DNA of 64,000 nt from Microbulbifer sp. TB1203 (GCF_030997045.1 NZ_CP116899.1:248001-312000); one strand, 5' to 3'; numbered from the stretch's first letter, positions 8,668 through 17,399 are shown. Notes: generated by a model not told the origin, from the sequence alone. Numbers and translations: made by a program.

Positions 8668-9507
8668 ATGACCGAGGTTGCCACTTCGACCGGGTTTCCG
8701 GTCAACCGCTATGCCCTGTTCCGGGTGTTCAAGTACACCGTCTACCTGCTGCTCGCCTACAACGTCTACGCCTTCTTTATTGAAAATCACGCCGCCGCCG
8801 GTGCCGTATTTGCCGACGGGTTGCAAGCGGGCAGGGTGATCGAAGCCTACAACGATGCCATAGACACCCTGGCCTGGGTGCTGCTGCTGATGGTCTTCGA
8901 GCTGGAGACCTTCGTCCTCGCGGACGAAAAGCTGCGGGGCTGGGTGAAATGGTCCCTCAATGCCGTGTCCGCCTTCTGTTACCTGTTTATCGTCTACTCC
9001 TTCTATGGCTATGTGGCCGAGATGTCCTCGCTCACCCACCTGCTGCCGACGGCGCAGCCGGTCTGCGAGCTGGCGGCGCAGGGGAACTGGTCGCTGGCGC
9101 AGGGGCAAGACGATTATGTCCCCCTCACTGCGGATAACTGCGCGGCGCTGGCGGATGCCCGGTTGCTGCGCCTGGCGGATGCGCGGGTGCTGGGGGAGGT
9201 GGCCGTGTGGCGGGAGACCAAGTGGCTGGCCTGGACCGATGTGATCAACGCCGGTGCCTGGCTGCTGGTGGTGGCGATCCTGGCCTTCGACGTGCGGCTG
9301 CAGTTGCGCCACCAACTGTCCGGCGCAGCGATGCGTTATTCACAGGTGGTGAAAGGTCTGTTGTATTTCACCCTGCTGCTGTGCGCCGTCTACTGGGGGG
9401 TAAACGGCAGCTTCCTGGATTTCTGGGACGCCTTTCTATGGCTGGTGGCCTTCTTCTTTATCGAGATGAACCTGTTCGAGTGGCAGGCGGAGACCAGCGG
9501 CGGGTGA
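8668..9507 (+). CDS. Integral membrane protein of unknown function
   Basis: I do not recognise this 279-aa family. It has about six hydrophobic segments: YTVYLLLAYNVYAFF (about 20-35), a segment around 62-80, SAFCYLFIVYSFYG (about 100-118), one around 195-212, and a pair at 230-270 including WLVAFFFIEMNLFEW. Between segments 3 and 4 is a soluble loop of about 70 residues with two cysteines. No catalytic motif is visible. ATG at 8668 follows AAAGAGG; longer in-frame versions only add residues that overlap the msrB end. It lies 54 nt after msrB and converges on darP. Confidence 0.7.
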   Translation: MTEVATSTGFPVNRYALFRVFKYTVYLLLAYNVYAFFIENHAAAGAVFADGLQAGRVIEAYNDAIDTLAWVLLLMVFELETFVLADEKLRGWVKWSLNAVSAFCYLFIVYSFYGYVAEMSSLTHLLPTAQPVCELAAQGNWSLAQGQDDYVPLTADNCAALADARLLRLADARVLGEVAVWRETKWLAWTDVINAGAWLLVVAILAFDVRLQLRHQLSGAAMRYSQVVKGLLYFTLLLCAVYWGVNGSFLDFWDAFLWLVAFFFIEMNLFEWQAETSGG

Positions 9508-9514
9508 TCGGCGC

Positions 9515-9541
9515 GTAGGGGCAAACGGAATTCGCCCCTAC
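9515..9541. repeat. GTAGGGGCGAA-type hairpin between convergent genes
   Basis: GTAGGGGC at 9515-9522 pairs with GCCCCTAC at 9534-9541, with an AATTC apex. It overlaps the stop codon of darP and lies 8 nt after the convergent membrane-protein gene. Related hairpins occur at 15497, 41769-41833 and 45009-45072. It may serve as a bidirectional transcription stop, but no long T run is present. Confidence 0.6.
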
Positions 9542-10050
9542 GATTCCTGCATAAACAAGTCGCGCAGGAAGCGAAACAACTTGCGCTGGTTGGCCGGCGG
9601 TTTGCCGGTTTTGATTTCCCGGTTCGAGTCGCGGATCAACTGGCGCAACTGTTGGTGGTCCGCCTGCGGATAGCGATCGAAAAACTCGCTTTGCGCCGCC
9701 TTGTCCCCGTCCAGAAGGCGCTTGCGCCAGTCTTCGGCCATCTTGTCGAAACGGACATACTGTTGGTCCCGCTCCCTGAACCTGGCCAGCACCGCCTCGA
9801 TCGCCTCGCTGTCGGCGCCGCGCATCAGTTTGCCGATATACTGCAGCTGACGCCGGCGGGCCTCGTTGGATTTGATGCGGTGGAGGGTATTGATCGCCTC
9901 GCGCAGATCCTGGTCCAGCGGCACCTCCGCCAGCTGTGCCGCCCCCAGCTCGGTGAGCTGTTTGCCCAGGTCCTGCAACTGGTGCATTTCCTTTTTTACC
10001 CGGGTTTTGCTTTTCGGCTGTTCTTCTTCGAAATCGTCGTATTCGTGCAT
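9538..10050 (-). CDS. darP: Ribosome biogenesis factor DarP (YjgA family)
   Basis: DarP (YjgA, DUF615) binds late 50S precursors and helps the peptidyl transferase centre mature. This 170-aa, highly charged helical protein has the family's KSKTRVKKEMHQLQDLGKQL start, the central RIKSNEARRRQLQYIGKLMR motif and the C-terminal RQLIRDSNREI/RKLFRFLRDL segment. Length is close to the 183 aa of E. coli. Start is ATG at 10050; extra in-frame codons upstream run into a palindrome (10066-10111) and are not used. Single gene flanked by two hairpin repeats. Confidence 0.9.
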   Translation of the reverse strand: MHEYDDFEEEQPKSKTRVKKEMHQLQDLGKQLTELGAAQLAEVPLDQDLREAINTLHRIKSNEARRRQLQYIGKLMRGADSEAIEAVLARFRERDQQYVRFDKMAEDWRKRLLDGDKAAQSEFFDRYPQADHQQLRQLIRDSNREIKTGKPPANQRKLFRFLRDLFMQES

Positions 10051-10065
10051 TCTGTTTTTCCCGTA

Positions 10066-10111
10066 GGTGCGCCGCGCGCACCGTTTGTCTCGGGTACGCG
10101 CGCGGCGCACC
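10066..10111. repeat. GGTGCGCC-type palindrome
   Basis: A perfect 14-bp inverted repeat, GGTGCGCCGCGCGC at 10066-10079 against GCGCGCGGCGCACC at 10098-10111, with an 18-nt loop. It belongs with the perfect 21-bp palindrome at 63132-63186, which carries the same GGTGCGC(C) ends. It lies upstream of darP. Confidence 0.7.
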
Positions 10112-10127
10112 CTGCGTCATTCTTCAG

Positions 10128-11495
10128 TTAACCGTAGTACCAGGCCGCCAGACCGAGAAAGGACATAAAGCCCACCACATCGGTGACAGTGGTGAGCGCC
10201 ACGCCGCCGGCCAGGGCCGGGTCTATGCGCATGGCGCGCAGTACCACCGGCAATATGGCGCCGGCCAGGGCCGCGGTAATCAGGTTGATGATCATTGCCG
10301 CGAGGATGATCAGGGCAATCCTGGCATCGCCGAACCACAGACCTGCCACCAGGCCCATCACCATCGACCAGAGCAGGGCATTGAGGGCGCCGGAACCCAG
10401 CTCGCGGGAGAGCAGCCAGTTCAGGTTGCTGCGGCCTATCTGCCCGAGGGCCATGCCGCGAATCACCACGGTGAGGGTCTGGCTGCCGGCCACGCCGCCC
10501 ATGCTGGCGACGATGGGCATCAGCACTGCCAGCGCCACCACCTTGTCGAGTGTCCCCTGGAACAGGCTGATCACCCAGGAAGCGAGCAGGGCGGTGAGCA
10601 GGTTGATGCCCAGCCAGACCGCGCGACGCCGCGCGGTGCGTCTTATAGGCGCGAAGGTGTCCTCCTCCTCGTCCAGGCCGGCAAGGCTCATCAAGGAGTG
10701 ATCGGCATCCTCACGGATCACATCCACCACGTCGTCGATGGTGATGCGACCCAGTAGACGGTTGTCTTGGTCTACCACCGGCGCGGTAATCCAGTCGTAC
10801 TTCTCGAACAGACGCGCGACCTCGCTATCGGCGAGGTCCGCCGGTATCGGCTCCACGTCGGTGTTCATCACCTCGCGCACTGTGACCGAGGGGTCGGTGG
10901 TGAGCAGTTTTGCCAGCGGCAGCAGGCCGATGTACTGGTCCTTGCGGTTGACCACGAACAGGTTGTCGGTGGATTCCGGCAGCTGCTCGTGGCGGCGCAG
11001 GTAGCGCAGCACCACGTCGAGGGTGAGGTTGGGGCGCACGGATATGGTGTCCGTGTCCATCAGGCCGCCGGCGGTCTCCTCGCCGTAGGGGAGTACCCGC
11101 TCCACCCGCTGGCGGTCGCGCTCGCTCATGGCGGAGAGCACTTCCGCCATCACCCGCTCCGGAAGCTGCTGCAATATGTCGGCGATATCGTCGGCGTGCA
11201 GCCCCTCCATCAGCGCCACCATTTCCTCGGTGTCCAGGGTGGCGAGGATCTGGCTCTGTACCTCGTCGCTGAGTTCCTGCAGGACCTCGCCCTCGACCTC
11301 CTTATCGATCAGTTCCCAGATCACCTGGCGGATCCGCGGCGGTGAACTCTCCAGCAACTGGGCGATGCTCTGTGGCGTGAGAGTGCCCAGCATGCGCCGG
11401 ACTTCGCGCCCGGTGCCGCTGTCGAGGGCAGCGAACAGCTCGCTCAACTGGTTCTGTGCGCGGAACTGGATCTCAGCCGGGGGAGGGTTGGGCAC
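10128..11495 (-). CDS. mgtE: Magnesium transporter MgtE
   Basis: MgtE is a homodimeric Mg2+ channel gated by intracellular Mg2+. The 455-aa protein has the N-terminal superhelical domain (about 20-130, with EGLHADDIADILQQLPE), two CBS domains (about 135-260; ETAGGLMDTD and RITIDDVVDVIREDADHS), and five membrane helices from about 285 carrying GVAGSQTLTVVIRGMALG and the late GGVALTTVTDVVGFMSFLGL, which line the pore in the family. GTG at 11495 preceded by AAGGAG is the likely start. No Mg2+ riboswitch is obvious in the 178-nt gap to ptsO, which is instead filled with repeats. Confidence 0.94.
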   Translation of the reverse strand: MPNPPPAEIQFRAQNQLSELFAALDSGTGREVRRMLGTLTPQSIAQLLESSPPRIRQVIWELIDKEVEGEVLQELSDEVQSQILATLDTEEMVALMEGLHADDIADILQQLPERVMAEVLSAMSERDRQRVERVLPYGEETAGGLMDTDTISVRPNLTLDVVLRYLRRHEQLPESTDNLFVVNRKDQYIGLLPLAKLLTTDPSVTVREVMNTDVEPIPADLADSEVARLFEKYDWITAPVVDQDNRLLGRITIDDVVDVIREDADHSLMSLAGLDEEEDTFAPIRRTARRRAVWLGINLLTALLASWVISLFQGTLDKVVALAVLMPIVASMGGVAGSQTLTVVIRGMALGQIGRSNLNWLLSRELGSGALNALLWSMVMGLVAGLWFGDARIALIILAAMIINLITAALAGAILPVVLRAMRIDPALAGGVALTTVTDVVGFMSFLGLAAWYYG

Positions 11496-11507
11496 GGAGG
11501 CTCCTTT

Positions 11508-11668
11508 AATGCGGAATGCGGAATGATGAATGCGGAATGGTGGTCCGTGCCGCAACAGAGGCCGGTGGCCGTGATCGGTGGATGCTGGGCGTGTGATCGC
11601 GGCCGGCGGCCGTTCCTACAGCGGGCAGCTGGCCCCTATTCCGCATTCCGCATTCATCATTCCGCATT
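11508..11668. repeat. Inverted AATGCGG heptamer tracts around a REP-like half element
   Basis: At 11508-11538 four 7-bp units read AATGCGG, AATGCGG, AATGATG, AATGCGG. At 11638-11668 the complementary strand reads AATGCGG, AATGATG, AATGCGG, AATGCGG. Shifted by one unit the two tracts form a perfect inverted repeat of about 24 bp. Between them lies GGCCGTTCCTAC (11609-11620), a degenerate half of the GTAGGAGCGGCC family. Confidence 0.7.
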
Positions 11669-11673
11669 ACCTT

Positions 11674-11943
11674 TCACTCCGCTTCGCCGAAACGGTCTGC
11701 CACCAGCTCGCTGATGGCGCTGAGCGCGGCCTCCTCATCGCAGCCCTCGACCTCCAGTCCCAGCTCACAGTCCTTGCCGGCGGCCAACAGCATCAGCGCC
11801 ATCACGCTCTTGCCGTCCACGCACTTACCCCGACAGTGCACTTTTATGTCGGAGGAGAAGCGCGCGGCGGTCTGCGCGAACTTGCTGGCGGCGCGGGCGT
11901 GCAGGCCCAGCTTGTTGATGATGGTGATCTGGCTTTTCTGCAT
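11674..11943 (-). CDS. ptsO: Phosphocarrier protein NPr (HPr family, nitrogen PTS)
   Basis: NPr passes phosphate from EI-Ntr to EIIA-Ntr. The 89-aa protein has the HPr signature LGLHARAASKF with the phosphorylated His at residue 15 and the SVMALMLLAAGKDCELGLEVEG stretch containing the regulatory-site serine region. It lies 18 nt after rapZ, and with ptsN and rpoN forms the classic PTS-Ntr/sigma-54 cluster. Identity as NPr rather than sugar HPr rests on this neighbourhood. Confidence 0.92.
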   Translation of the reverse strand: MQKSQITIINKLGLHARAASKFAQTAARFSSDIKVHCRGKCVDGKSVMALMLLAAGKDCELGLEVEGCDEEAALSAISELVADRFGEAE

Positions 11944-11961
11944 GGGTTGTTTCGACGTGGG

Positions 11962-12822
11962 TTACTGCGATTGTTCGCGGTGGCGGACCTGCACATTATC
12001 GAACTGGCTGGAGAAGGCCTTCGCCAGCTGTTCCACCATATACACGGAGCGATGGCGACCGCCGGTGCAGCCCACAGCGATACAGGTGTAGCTGCGATTG
12101 CTCTGCTGGTAGGAAGGCAGCCAGCGTTGCAGGAACTGGCCGATATCCCGCTCCATATCCCCGGTTTCCGGCTGCGCGCGCAGGAATTCGATCACTTCCG
12201 GGTCGCGGCCCGTTTTGTGGCGCAGCTCCGCGATCCAGTAGGGGTTTGGCAGGCAGCGCAGGTCGAACACCAGGTCGGCGTCCACCGGCACGCCGTGCTT
12301 GTAGCCGAAGGACTGGAACAGGATCGCCATGCCCGGCGATTCCTCGCCCACCACCCGGGTTTTTACCAGGTCGCGCAGCTGGTGCAGGCTGAGGCTGCTG
12401 GTGTCGATTACCAGGTCCGCTATGGCCGCCAGCGGGGCGAGCAATTCCTTTTCCCGGTTGAGGGCTTCCAGCAGGTGGGTGCGGTTGTCGCTGAGGGGAT
12501 GTTTGCGCCGGGTTTCGCTGAAGCGTTGCACCAGCACCGGTGAGCGGGCGTCCAGGTAGATAACATCGCACTGCACGCCGCTTTCGCGTAATTCCTCGAT
12601 GACCCGCGGGGCCTGCTGTACATCCTGCCACAGGTTGCGCGCATCGATGCCCAGTGCCAGCCTGGGGTTATCCACCGGGGGCTGCTCGCGCACCCGCCGC
12701 ACCAGTTCTGGCAGCAGGCTGGCTGGCAGGTTGTCGATGCAGTTGAAGCCGACGTCTTCCAGCAGTTGCAGGGCGGAGCTTTTACCGGAGCCGGAACGGC
12801 CGCTGATAATCACTAAGCGCAT
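11962..12822 (-). CDS. rapZ: RNase adapter protein RapZ (YvcJ-type P-loop protein)
   Basis: RapZ binds nucleotides and small RNAs and, in enterics, targets GlmZ to RNase E to control glucosamine-6-phosphate synthase. The 286-aa product begins with the Walker A motif ISGRSGSGKSSALQLL, has the GIDARN and VQCDVIYLDA segments, and ends with the conserved GCTGGRHRSVYMVEQLA C-terminal domain. Length equals the family norm (284-286 aa). It sits between ptsN and ptsO in one minus-strand operon. Whether the GlmZ circuit exists in this organism cannot be seen here. Confidence 0.95.
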   Translation of the reverse strand: MRLVIISGRSGSGKSSALQLLEDVGFNCIDNLPASLLPELVRRVREQPPVDNPRLALGIDARNLWQDVQQAPRVIEELRESGVQCDVIYLDARSPVLVQRFSETRRKHPLSDNRTHLLEALNREKELLAPLAAIADLVIDTSSLSLHQLRDLVKTRVVGEESPGMAILFQSFGYKHGVPVDADLVFDLRCLPNPYWIAELRHKTGRDPEVIEFLRAQPETGDMERDIGQFLQRWLPSYQQSNRSYTCIAVGCTGGRHRSVYMVEQLAKAFSSQFDNVQVRHREQSQ

Positions 12823-12926
12823 ATTCAGAGGTCAGTAGCCAGAGGAAGGAAGACAGAAAATAAATTCGAATGATCGCTGGGTAAAGTCATTTTCCTTTCT
12901 GCCCTCTGACTTCTGTTGTCTGTTTT

Positions 12927-13388
12927 CTAAGCTGCGGCGGCGCTGTCGATGGCCAGGGCGTAGAGCTCATCGCTGGTCTGGGCCTGGCGCAGCTTTTCCC
13001 GCACCCGGCTGTCGGAGAACAGGGCGGCGATTTCCGCCAGGGTTTCCAGGTGTTCCTGCTCGGCGTCCTCCGGTACCAGCAGCGCGAACAGCAGGTCCAC
13101 CGGCTGGCGGTCGACGGCATCGAAATCAATCGCCGGCTCGGTGGTGCAGAGCACGCCGATGGGGCGCTCACAGCCGGGCAGGCGGCAGTGGGGGATGGCT
13201 ACCCCCTCGCCGATGCCGGTGGAGCCGAGGCGCTCGCGGGCGAGGAGCTGGTTGAAAATAGTGTCGGCATCCAGTTGTGGATTTTCTTCGGCGATGGCCT
13301 GGGCAATATTTAGCAGCAATTTCTTTTTGCTGCTCCCCGCCAGGTGGCAAAGACTCAGGCGGGGAGAGAGTAGGGCTTCCAATGTCAT
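12927..13388 (-). CDS. ptsN: PTS IIA-like nitrogen regulatory protein PtsN
   Basis: EIIA-Ntr is the terminal phosphate acceptor of the nitrogen PTS and regulates potassium uptake and other processes. The 153-aa protein has the EIIA fructose-type fold with the active histidine in GEGVAIPHCRLPGC (about residue 65) and the FALLVPEDAEQEHLETLAEIA motif. It starts 3 nt after the hpf stop, so both are probably co-transcribed. A 104-nt AT-rich gap separates it from rapZ. Confidence 0.94.
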   Translation of the reverse strand: MTLEALLSPRLSLCHLAGSSKKKLLLNIAQAIAEENPQLDADTIFNQLLARERLGSTGIGEGVAIPHCRLPGCERPIGVLCTTEPAIDFDAVDRQPVDLLFALLVPEDAEQEHLETLAEIAALFSDSRVREKLRQAQTSDELYALAIDSAAAA

Positions 13389-13391
13389 AGC

Positions 13392-13682
13392 TTATCGGTG
13401 GTTCTGCAACTTCTCTTTGTGTTTCTTGAGCTGGCGGTCCAGCTTGTCGGAGAGGGCGTCGATGGCTGCGTACAGGTCCTCGTCTTCGGAGGTGGCACAG
13501 AGATCGTGTCCGTTCATATGCACCCTGGCCTCGGCCTTCTGGGTCAGTTTTTCAACCGATAGGATTACCTGGGCATTGGTAATGTTGTCGTAGTGCCGGG
13601 AGAGTTTTTCCAGTTTGCTATGGCAGTAGTCGCGGATGGGGTCGGTCAATTCCACGTGGTGGCCACTGATGTTGATCTGCAT
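13392..13682 (-). CDS. hpf: Ribosome hibernation promoting factor (short form)
   Basis: HPF binds the 30S decoding centre and promotes 100S dimers in stationary phase. This 96-aa protein starts MQINISGHHVELTDPIRDY and carries the VEKLTQKAEARVHMNGHD and DLYAAIDALSDKLDRQLKKHKEK segments. It has no C-terminal dimerisation domain, so it is the short gamma-type form. Start is ATG 13682, preceded by GAGGAGAAG. It lies 233 nt after rpoN, a common arrangement, and that gap shows no strong signals. Confidence 0.94.
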   Translation of the reverse strand: MQINISGHHVELTDPIRDYCHSKLEKLSRHYDNITNAQVILSVEKLTQKAEARVHMNGHDLCATSEDEDLYAAIDALSDKLDRQLKKHKEKLQNHR

Positions 13683-13915
13683 GGACTTCTCCTCATCGAG
13701 TGCGTCGCTTGCCGGCCGCTCCCGTCTGGGCCGCAACCCTACTAGGAAGTTAGCCAGAATGGAAGGATACACTCAAAGTTTGGGCGTTGGTTGCGGGCTG
13801 GGTGGAATTGGGTGCCTGCAAAACCTGACCGGGATATCGATATGGGTCGAAGATTTGTGACCGGAAGGGCCGCCATCGGTCTGTAAAACCTTGCCGGGAG
13901 ATTGCGAGTGGTCTC

Positions 13916-15361
13916 TCAGACCAGTCGCTTGCGTTCGCTGGAGGAGGGGATGCCCATGGATTCCCGGTATTTGGCCACGGTGCGCCGGGCCACCTTGATA
14001 CCCTGGTGGTCCAGTTCCTGGGTGATCTTGTTGTCGGATAGGGGTTTGCGGGCTTCCTCGGAGTCGATCAGCTTGCGGATCATGGCGCGGATGGCGGTGG
14101 AGGAGGCGTCTTCACCGGAGTCGGTGCTCACATGGCTGGAAAAGAAGTACTTGAGTTCGAACACGCCGCGGGGGGTGAGCATGTATTTCTGGGTGGTGAC
14201 CCGGGAGATGGTGGACTCGTGCATACCGATGGTTTCGGCTATGTCCGCCAGCACCATGGGTTTCATCGCTTCCGGGCCCCGCTCGAAAAAGCCCTGCTGC
14301 TTGTCCACGATACTTGAGGCCACTTTGAGCAGTGTCTCGTTGCGGCTCTGCAGGCTCTTCAGGAACCAGCGCGCCTCCTGCAGGTGGTCGCGCAGGAAGT
14401 TGTTGTCACTGGAATTGTCGGCGCGCTTGATCAGTGCGGCGTAGTCGCCGTTGATGCGCAGTTTTGGGGTGGTCTCCGGGTTCAGTTCCACCAGCCAGCG
14501 CTGCTGTTTGCGGCTGACGATGATATCCGGCACCACATATTGGGTCTCCTCGCCGCCGAAAGCCTCCCCGGGGTGGGGGTTCAGGGTCTGGATCAGGCGC
14601 ACCACCTCGCCCAGCTGTGCCTCGCTCAGGCGTGTGCGGCGACTCAACTGGCGGAAATCGCGCTTGCCCAGCAGGTCCAGGTAGCTGCCTACCACGATCT
14701 GTGCCTGCTCCAGCCAGGGGGTGTCAGCAGGCAGCTGCTGCAACTGTAACAACAGGCATTCGCGGAGGTCGCGGGCACCGCAGCCAGCGGGTTCGAACTG
14801 CTGGATGATCTTGAGTACTGCGACGACTTCGTCTTCCTCGGCGTTCAGGGCCGGGGCCAGTTCCGCCGGGAGGGACTCGAGAAAGCCGCTTGGGGCGATG
14901 GCATCGATCAGGGTCTCACCGATCAGTTTGTCCTGTTCGGACAGGGGGGTGAGGTTGAGTTGCCACAACAGGTGGCTGTGCAGGCTGTCCGGCACCGAAT
15001 TGCGCTGCTCCAGGGCCAGGTCGTCACCCTCACCTCCGCTGTAGCTGCCGCCGCTGTAGATGTCGTCCCAGCGGGTGTCCACCGGCAGGTCGTCGGGGAT
15101 GTCGTGGCTCCAGTCGCTGTCAGCCGCCTGTTCGGTTCCGTTGGCGGCGCCGCTGTCGGCCTGTTGCTCCTGGGTGTTCTGCTCCCTGGCTGTCTCTGCG
15201 GGCTCCTCGCCCTCGGTCTCCAGCAGCGGGTTGCTATCCAGCGCCGACTGGATTTCCTGTTGCAGGTCCAGGGTGGAGAGCTGTAGCAGGCGGATAGCCT
15301 GCTGCAGCTGGGGCGTCATGGTCAGCTGAGTGCCGAGTTTTATTTGAAGGGACTGCTTCAT
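13916..15361 (-). CDS. rpoN: RNA polymerase sigma-54 factor RpoN
   Basis: Sigma-54 directs RNA polymerase to -24/-12 promoters and needs AAA+ activators. The 481-aa protein has the Gln-rich region I (QLTMTPQLQQAIRLLQLSTL, residues about 12-31) that contacts activators, an acidic region II (about 50-110), the core-binding domain, the HTH (HESTISRVTTQKYM) and the RpoN box ARRTVAKYRE at about 458-467 that reads the -24 element. ATG 15361 gives the conserved MKQSLQIKLG start; a longer in-frame start at 15445 is not supported. It lies in the usual lptB-rpoN-hpf-ptsN order. Confidence 0.96.
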   Translation of the reverse strand: MKQSLQIKLGTQLTMTPQLQQAIRLLQLSTLDLQQEIQSALDSNPLLETEGEEPAETAREQNTQEQQADSGAANGTEQAADSDWSHDIPDDLPVDTRWDDIYSGGSYSGGEGDDLALEQRNSVPDSLHSHLLWQLNLTPLSEQDKLIGETLIDAIAPSGFLESLPAELAPALNAEEDEVVAVLKIIQQFEPAGCGARDLRECLLLQLQQLPADTPWLEQAQIVVGSYLDLLGKRDFRQLSRRTRLSEAQLGEVVRLIQTLNPHPGEAFGGEETQYVVPDIIVSRKQQRWLVELNPETTPKLRINGDYAALIKRADNSSDNNFLRDHLQEARWFLKSLQSRNETLLKVASSIVDKQQGFFERGPEAMKPMVLADIAETIGMHESTISRVTTQKYMLTPRGVFELKYFFSSHVSTDSGEDASSTAIRAMIRKLIDSEEARKPLSDNKITQELDHQGIKVARRTVAKYRESMGIPSSSERKRLV

Positions 15362-15496
15362 AGAGGAAACTGCAAGGCATCCGGCGGATGAATCATCTGA
15401 AAATTCAGGATGTTGCAGACTAACCCTCTGCGGCGCGGCTTGCAAGCAAAAACTGTGCCGGGTTTTGGGGGTAGGCGATGAATGGTAGGACTATAG

Positions 15497-15518
15497 GGGC
15501 GAACCTTCGTGTTCGCCC
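15497..15518. repeat. GGGCGAAC hairpin
   Basis: GGGCGAAC at 15497-15504 pairs with GTTCGCCC at 15511-15518 around a 6-nt loop, in the lptB-rpoN gap. The wording matches the GTAGGGGCGAA hairpins at 9515, 41769 and 45009. It could attenuate transcription between lptB and rpoN. Confidence 0.6.
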
Positions 15519-15529
15519 GGGCGGGCCGG

Positions 15530-16255
15530 CTAGATGGTGAACTCGTGCCCCAGGTAGACCTCGCGCACCTGCTGGTTGGCGAGCACTTCCGCCGGGGTGC
15601 CGGCGGCGATGATGTGTCCCTCGCTGACGATATAAGCGGTCTCGCAGATATCCAGGGTCTCGCGCACATTGTGATCGGTAATCAGTACGCCAATGTCCCT
15701 GTCCCGCAGGTGGCGGATGATCTGCTTGATATCGTTGACTGAAATCGGGTCTACGCCGGCGAAGGGCTCGTCCAGCAGCACAAAGTCCGGGTCTGTGGCC
15801 AGGGCGCGGGCTATCTCCACCCGGCGGCGCTCGCCGCCGGACAGCGCCATGCCCAGGCTGCCCTCGATGTGGGTGATGTTGAATTCCTTCAGCAGTTCCT
15901 GGGTCTGTTGCAGGCGTTCGGCACGGGACAGATCCTTGCGGGTCTCCAGAATGGCGAGGATATTGTCGCGCACTGTGAGGCGACGGAATACCGAGGCCTC
16001 CTGAGGCAGGTAACCGATACCCTTGCGCGCGCGGCCGTGCATGGACAGGCGGGTGATGTCCTCGTCGTCGATCAGTACCTGGCCGGCGTCCGCCTGCACC
16101 AGGCCGGCAATCATGTAGAAGCAGGTGGTTTTGCCGGCGCCGTTGGGGCCGAGCAGGCCGACCACCTGGCCGCTGCTGACACTGACGGAAACGTCCTGGA
16201 CAACTTTGCGTTTCTTGTACTGCTTGGCGAGATGTAACGCTTTCAGCGTTGGCAT
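15530..16255 (-). CDS. lptB: LPS export ABC transporter ATP-binding protein LptB
   Basis: LptB is the ATPase of the LptB2FGC complex that extracts LPS from the inner membrane. The 241-aa protein has Walker A GPNGAGKTT (about residue 36), signature LSGGERRRVEIARAL, Walker B FVLLDEPFAGVDP and the H-loop ITDHNVRETL, all intact. It is the standard LptB length. It follows lptA by 48 nt on the minus strand. lptF and lptG are not in the window. Confidence 0.96.
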   Translation of the reverse strand: MPTLKALHLAKQYKKRKVVQDVSVSVSSGQVVGLLGPNGAGKTTCFYMIAGLVQADAGQVLIDDEDITRLSMHGRARKGIGYLPQEASVFRRLTVRDNILAILETRKDLSRAERLQQTQELLKEFNITHIEGSLGMALSGGERRRVEIARALATDPDFVLLDEPFAGVDPISVNDIKQIIRHLRDRDIGVLITDHNVRETLDICETAYIVSEGHIIAAGTPAEVLANQQVREVYLGHEFTI

Positions 16256-16303
16256 ATTTTAATTCCGGTTGATCCGGCAGCCCTTGATCCGGCGGGCTGC
16301 TTG

Positions 16304-16846
16304 CTACTGGTTTTCGTCGCCGGTTGCCGGCTGCTGTTCGGTCTTTTTCTTTTCCGGCTTCCAGATCATTTCCACCCGCCCGTCGCCGGACTGGCCCCGG
16401 GCCTGCATCTGCTCGCTGGTCAGGTCGTAGTCGATGCGCTCGGCGGTGAGGGTGTTGCCGTCGCGGTCCACGTGGGCATCGCCGGAGAGGTGCAGTTCGT
16501 CGGAGCTGACGGTGTACTCGATGCGTGCGGCGCGGGCCTTGACCGGATTCTGGCTCTGCTGGACCTGTTGCTGGAAGTGGGCCGGTTTGCCGGTGGCGAT
16601 CACGCGGTTGATTTCCCCCTCGGCGTTGCCGTGGACTTCCACCCGGTCGGCGCGAATCTGCAGTGAGCCTTGGGTTATCACGACGTTGCCGCTGTATACA
16701 AACAGGTTTTTGCTGCGATCGCCTTCGAAGTGTTTTGCGTCCACTTTGATCGGCTGGTCGCGATCGCCTGGCAGGGCTATGGCCTGCGCGATCAGGATCA
16801 GTGCGGAGATGGCTGCGAGCGGCCGCAGGAACTTATTTGGTTTCAT
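16304..16846 (-). CDS. lptA: LPS transport periplasmic protein LptA
   Basis: LptA forms the periplasmic bridge carrying LPS from LptC to LptD. The 180-aa precursor has a signal peptide (about residues 1-25, ending IALP) followed by the OstA beta-jellyroll: DQPIKVDAKHFEGDRSKNLF, VVITQGSLQIRADRVEV and the later RIDYDLTSEQMQARG. A charged Lys-rich tail follows. The start overlaps lptC by 14 nt, so the two are coupled. Confidence 0.94.
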   Translation of the reverse strand: MKPNKFLRPLAAISALILIAQAIALPGDRDQPIKVDAKHFEGDRSKNLFVYSGNVVITQGSLQIRADRVEVHGNAEGEINRVIATGKPAHFQQQVQQSQNPVKARAARIEYTVSSDELHLSGDAHVDRDGNTLTAERIDYDLTSEQMQARGQSGDGRVEMIWKPEKKKTEQQPATGDENQ

Positions 16847-17399
16847 AGATGCTTTCTACCTCTGAGAGGATCTCCACCCGGTCTTCATTCAGGTAGGCGC
16901 GCAGGCCTTTGCCCTGGGTGCGGTTGGGACCGGAGGTAATGGTAACAACTTTGTCCGTTTCGGCGTATTCCTTGCGGGGCTCAATGGTGATGCTCTGGGT
17001 GCGCAATTGGACACCGCCGGGCTTCGGCAATTCATCGATTTTTACATCGCCGCGCAATACCACCCGTTGGCCGTTGTTGTGAGCCACTCCGGTTTTCGAT
17101 TCGGTATGCCATGTGGGTTGTTTGTCCTGGTAGAAGAGTATACGCGGCTCGGTGAGATCGGCGCGGTCGCGGCGGGCGAACTGGAAGTAGGTGATGCGCT
17201 CGGCGTCCACTCGATAGGCGAGGGTGCCCTCCTGATTGAAGTGGCGGGTGCGCGCATCGCGAATCACCAGATCTGCGGCCTGGGTGTGCTGCTGCGGCGT
17301 GGGGCGCTTGCCGAGCAGTTCTTCTGGCGGGCTCTCGGCAAACCAGAGCCCCAGGCTGATGAGCGCGACGACGATAACCAGTGGCAGCCAGGTGCGCAT
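16833..17399 (-). CDS. lptC: LPS export system protein LptC
   Basis: LptC is the single-span inner-membrane protein that receives LPS from LptBFG and hands it to LptA. The 188-aa product has one N-terminal membrane helix (about 6-22), then the jellyroll with RYFNQ-like ARTRHFNQEGTLAYRVDAER, the family hallmark. It overlaps lptA at one end and shares one base with kdsC at the other, giving a tightly packed kdsC-lptC-lptA-lptB run. Confidence 0.93.
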   Translation of the reverse strand: MRTWLPLVIVVALISLGLWFAESPPEELLGKRPTPQQHTQAADLVIRDARTRHFNQEGTLAYRVDAERITYFQFARRDRADLTEPRILFYQDKQPTWHTESKTGVAHNNGQRVVLRGDVKIDELPKPGGVQLRTQSITIEPRKEYAETDKVVTITSGPNRTQGKGLRAYLNEDRVEILSEVESIYETK

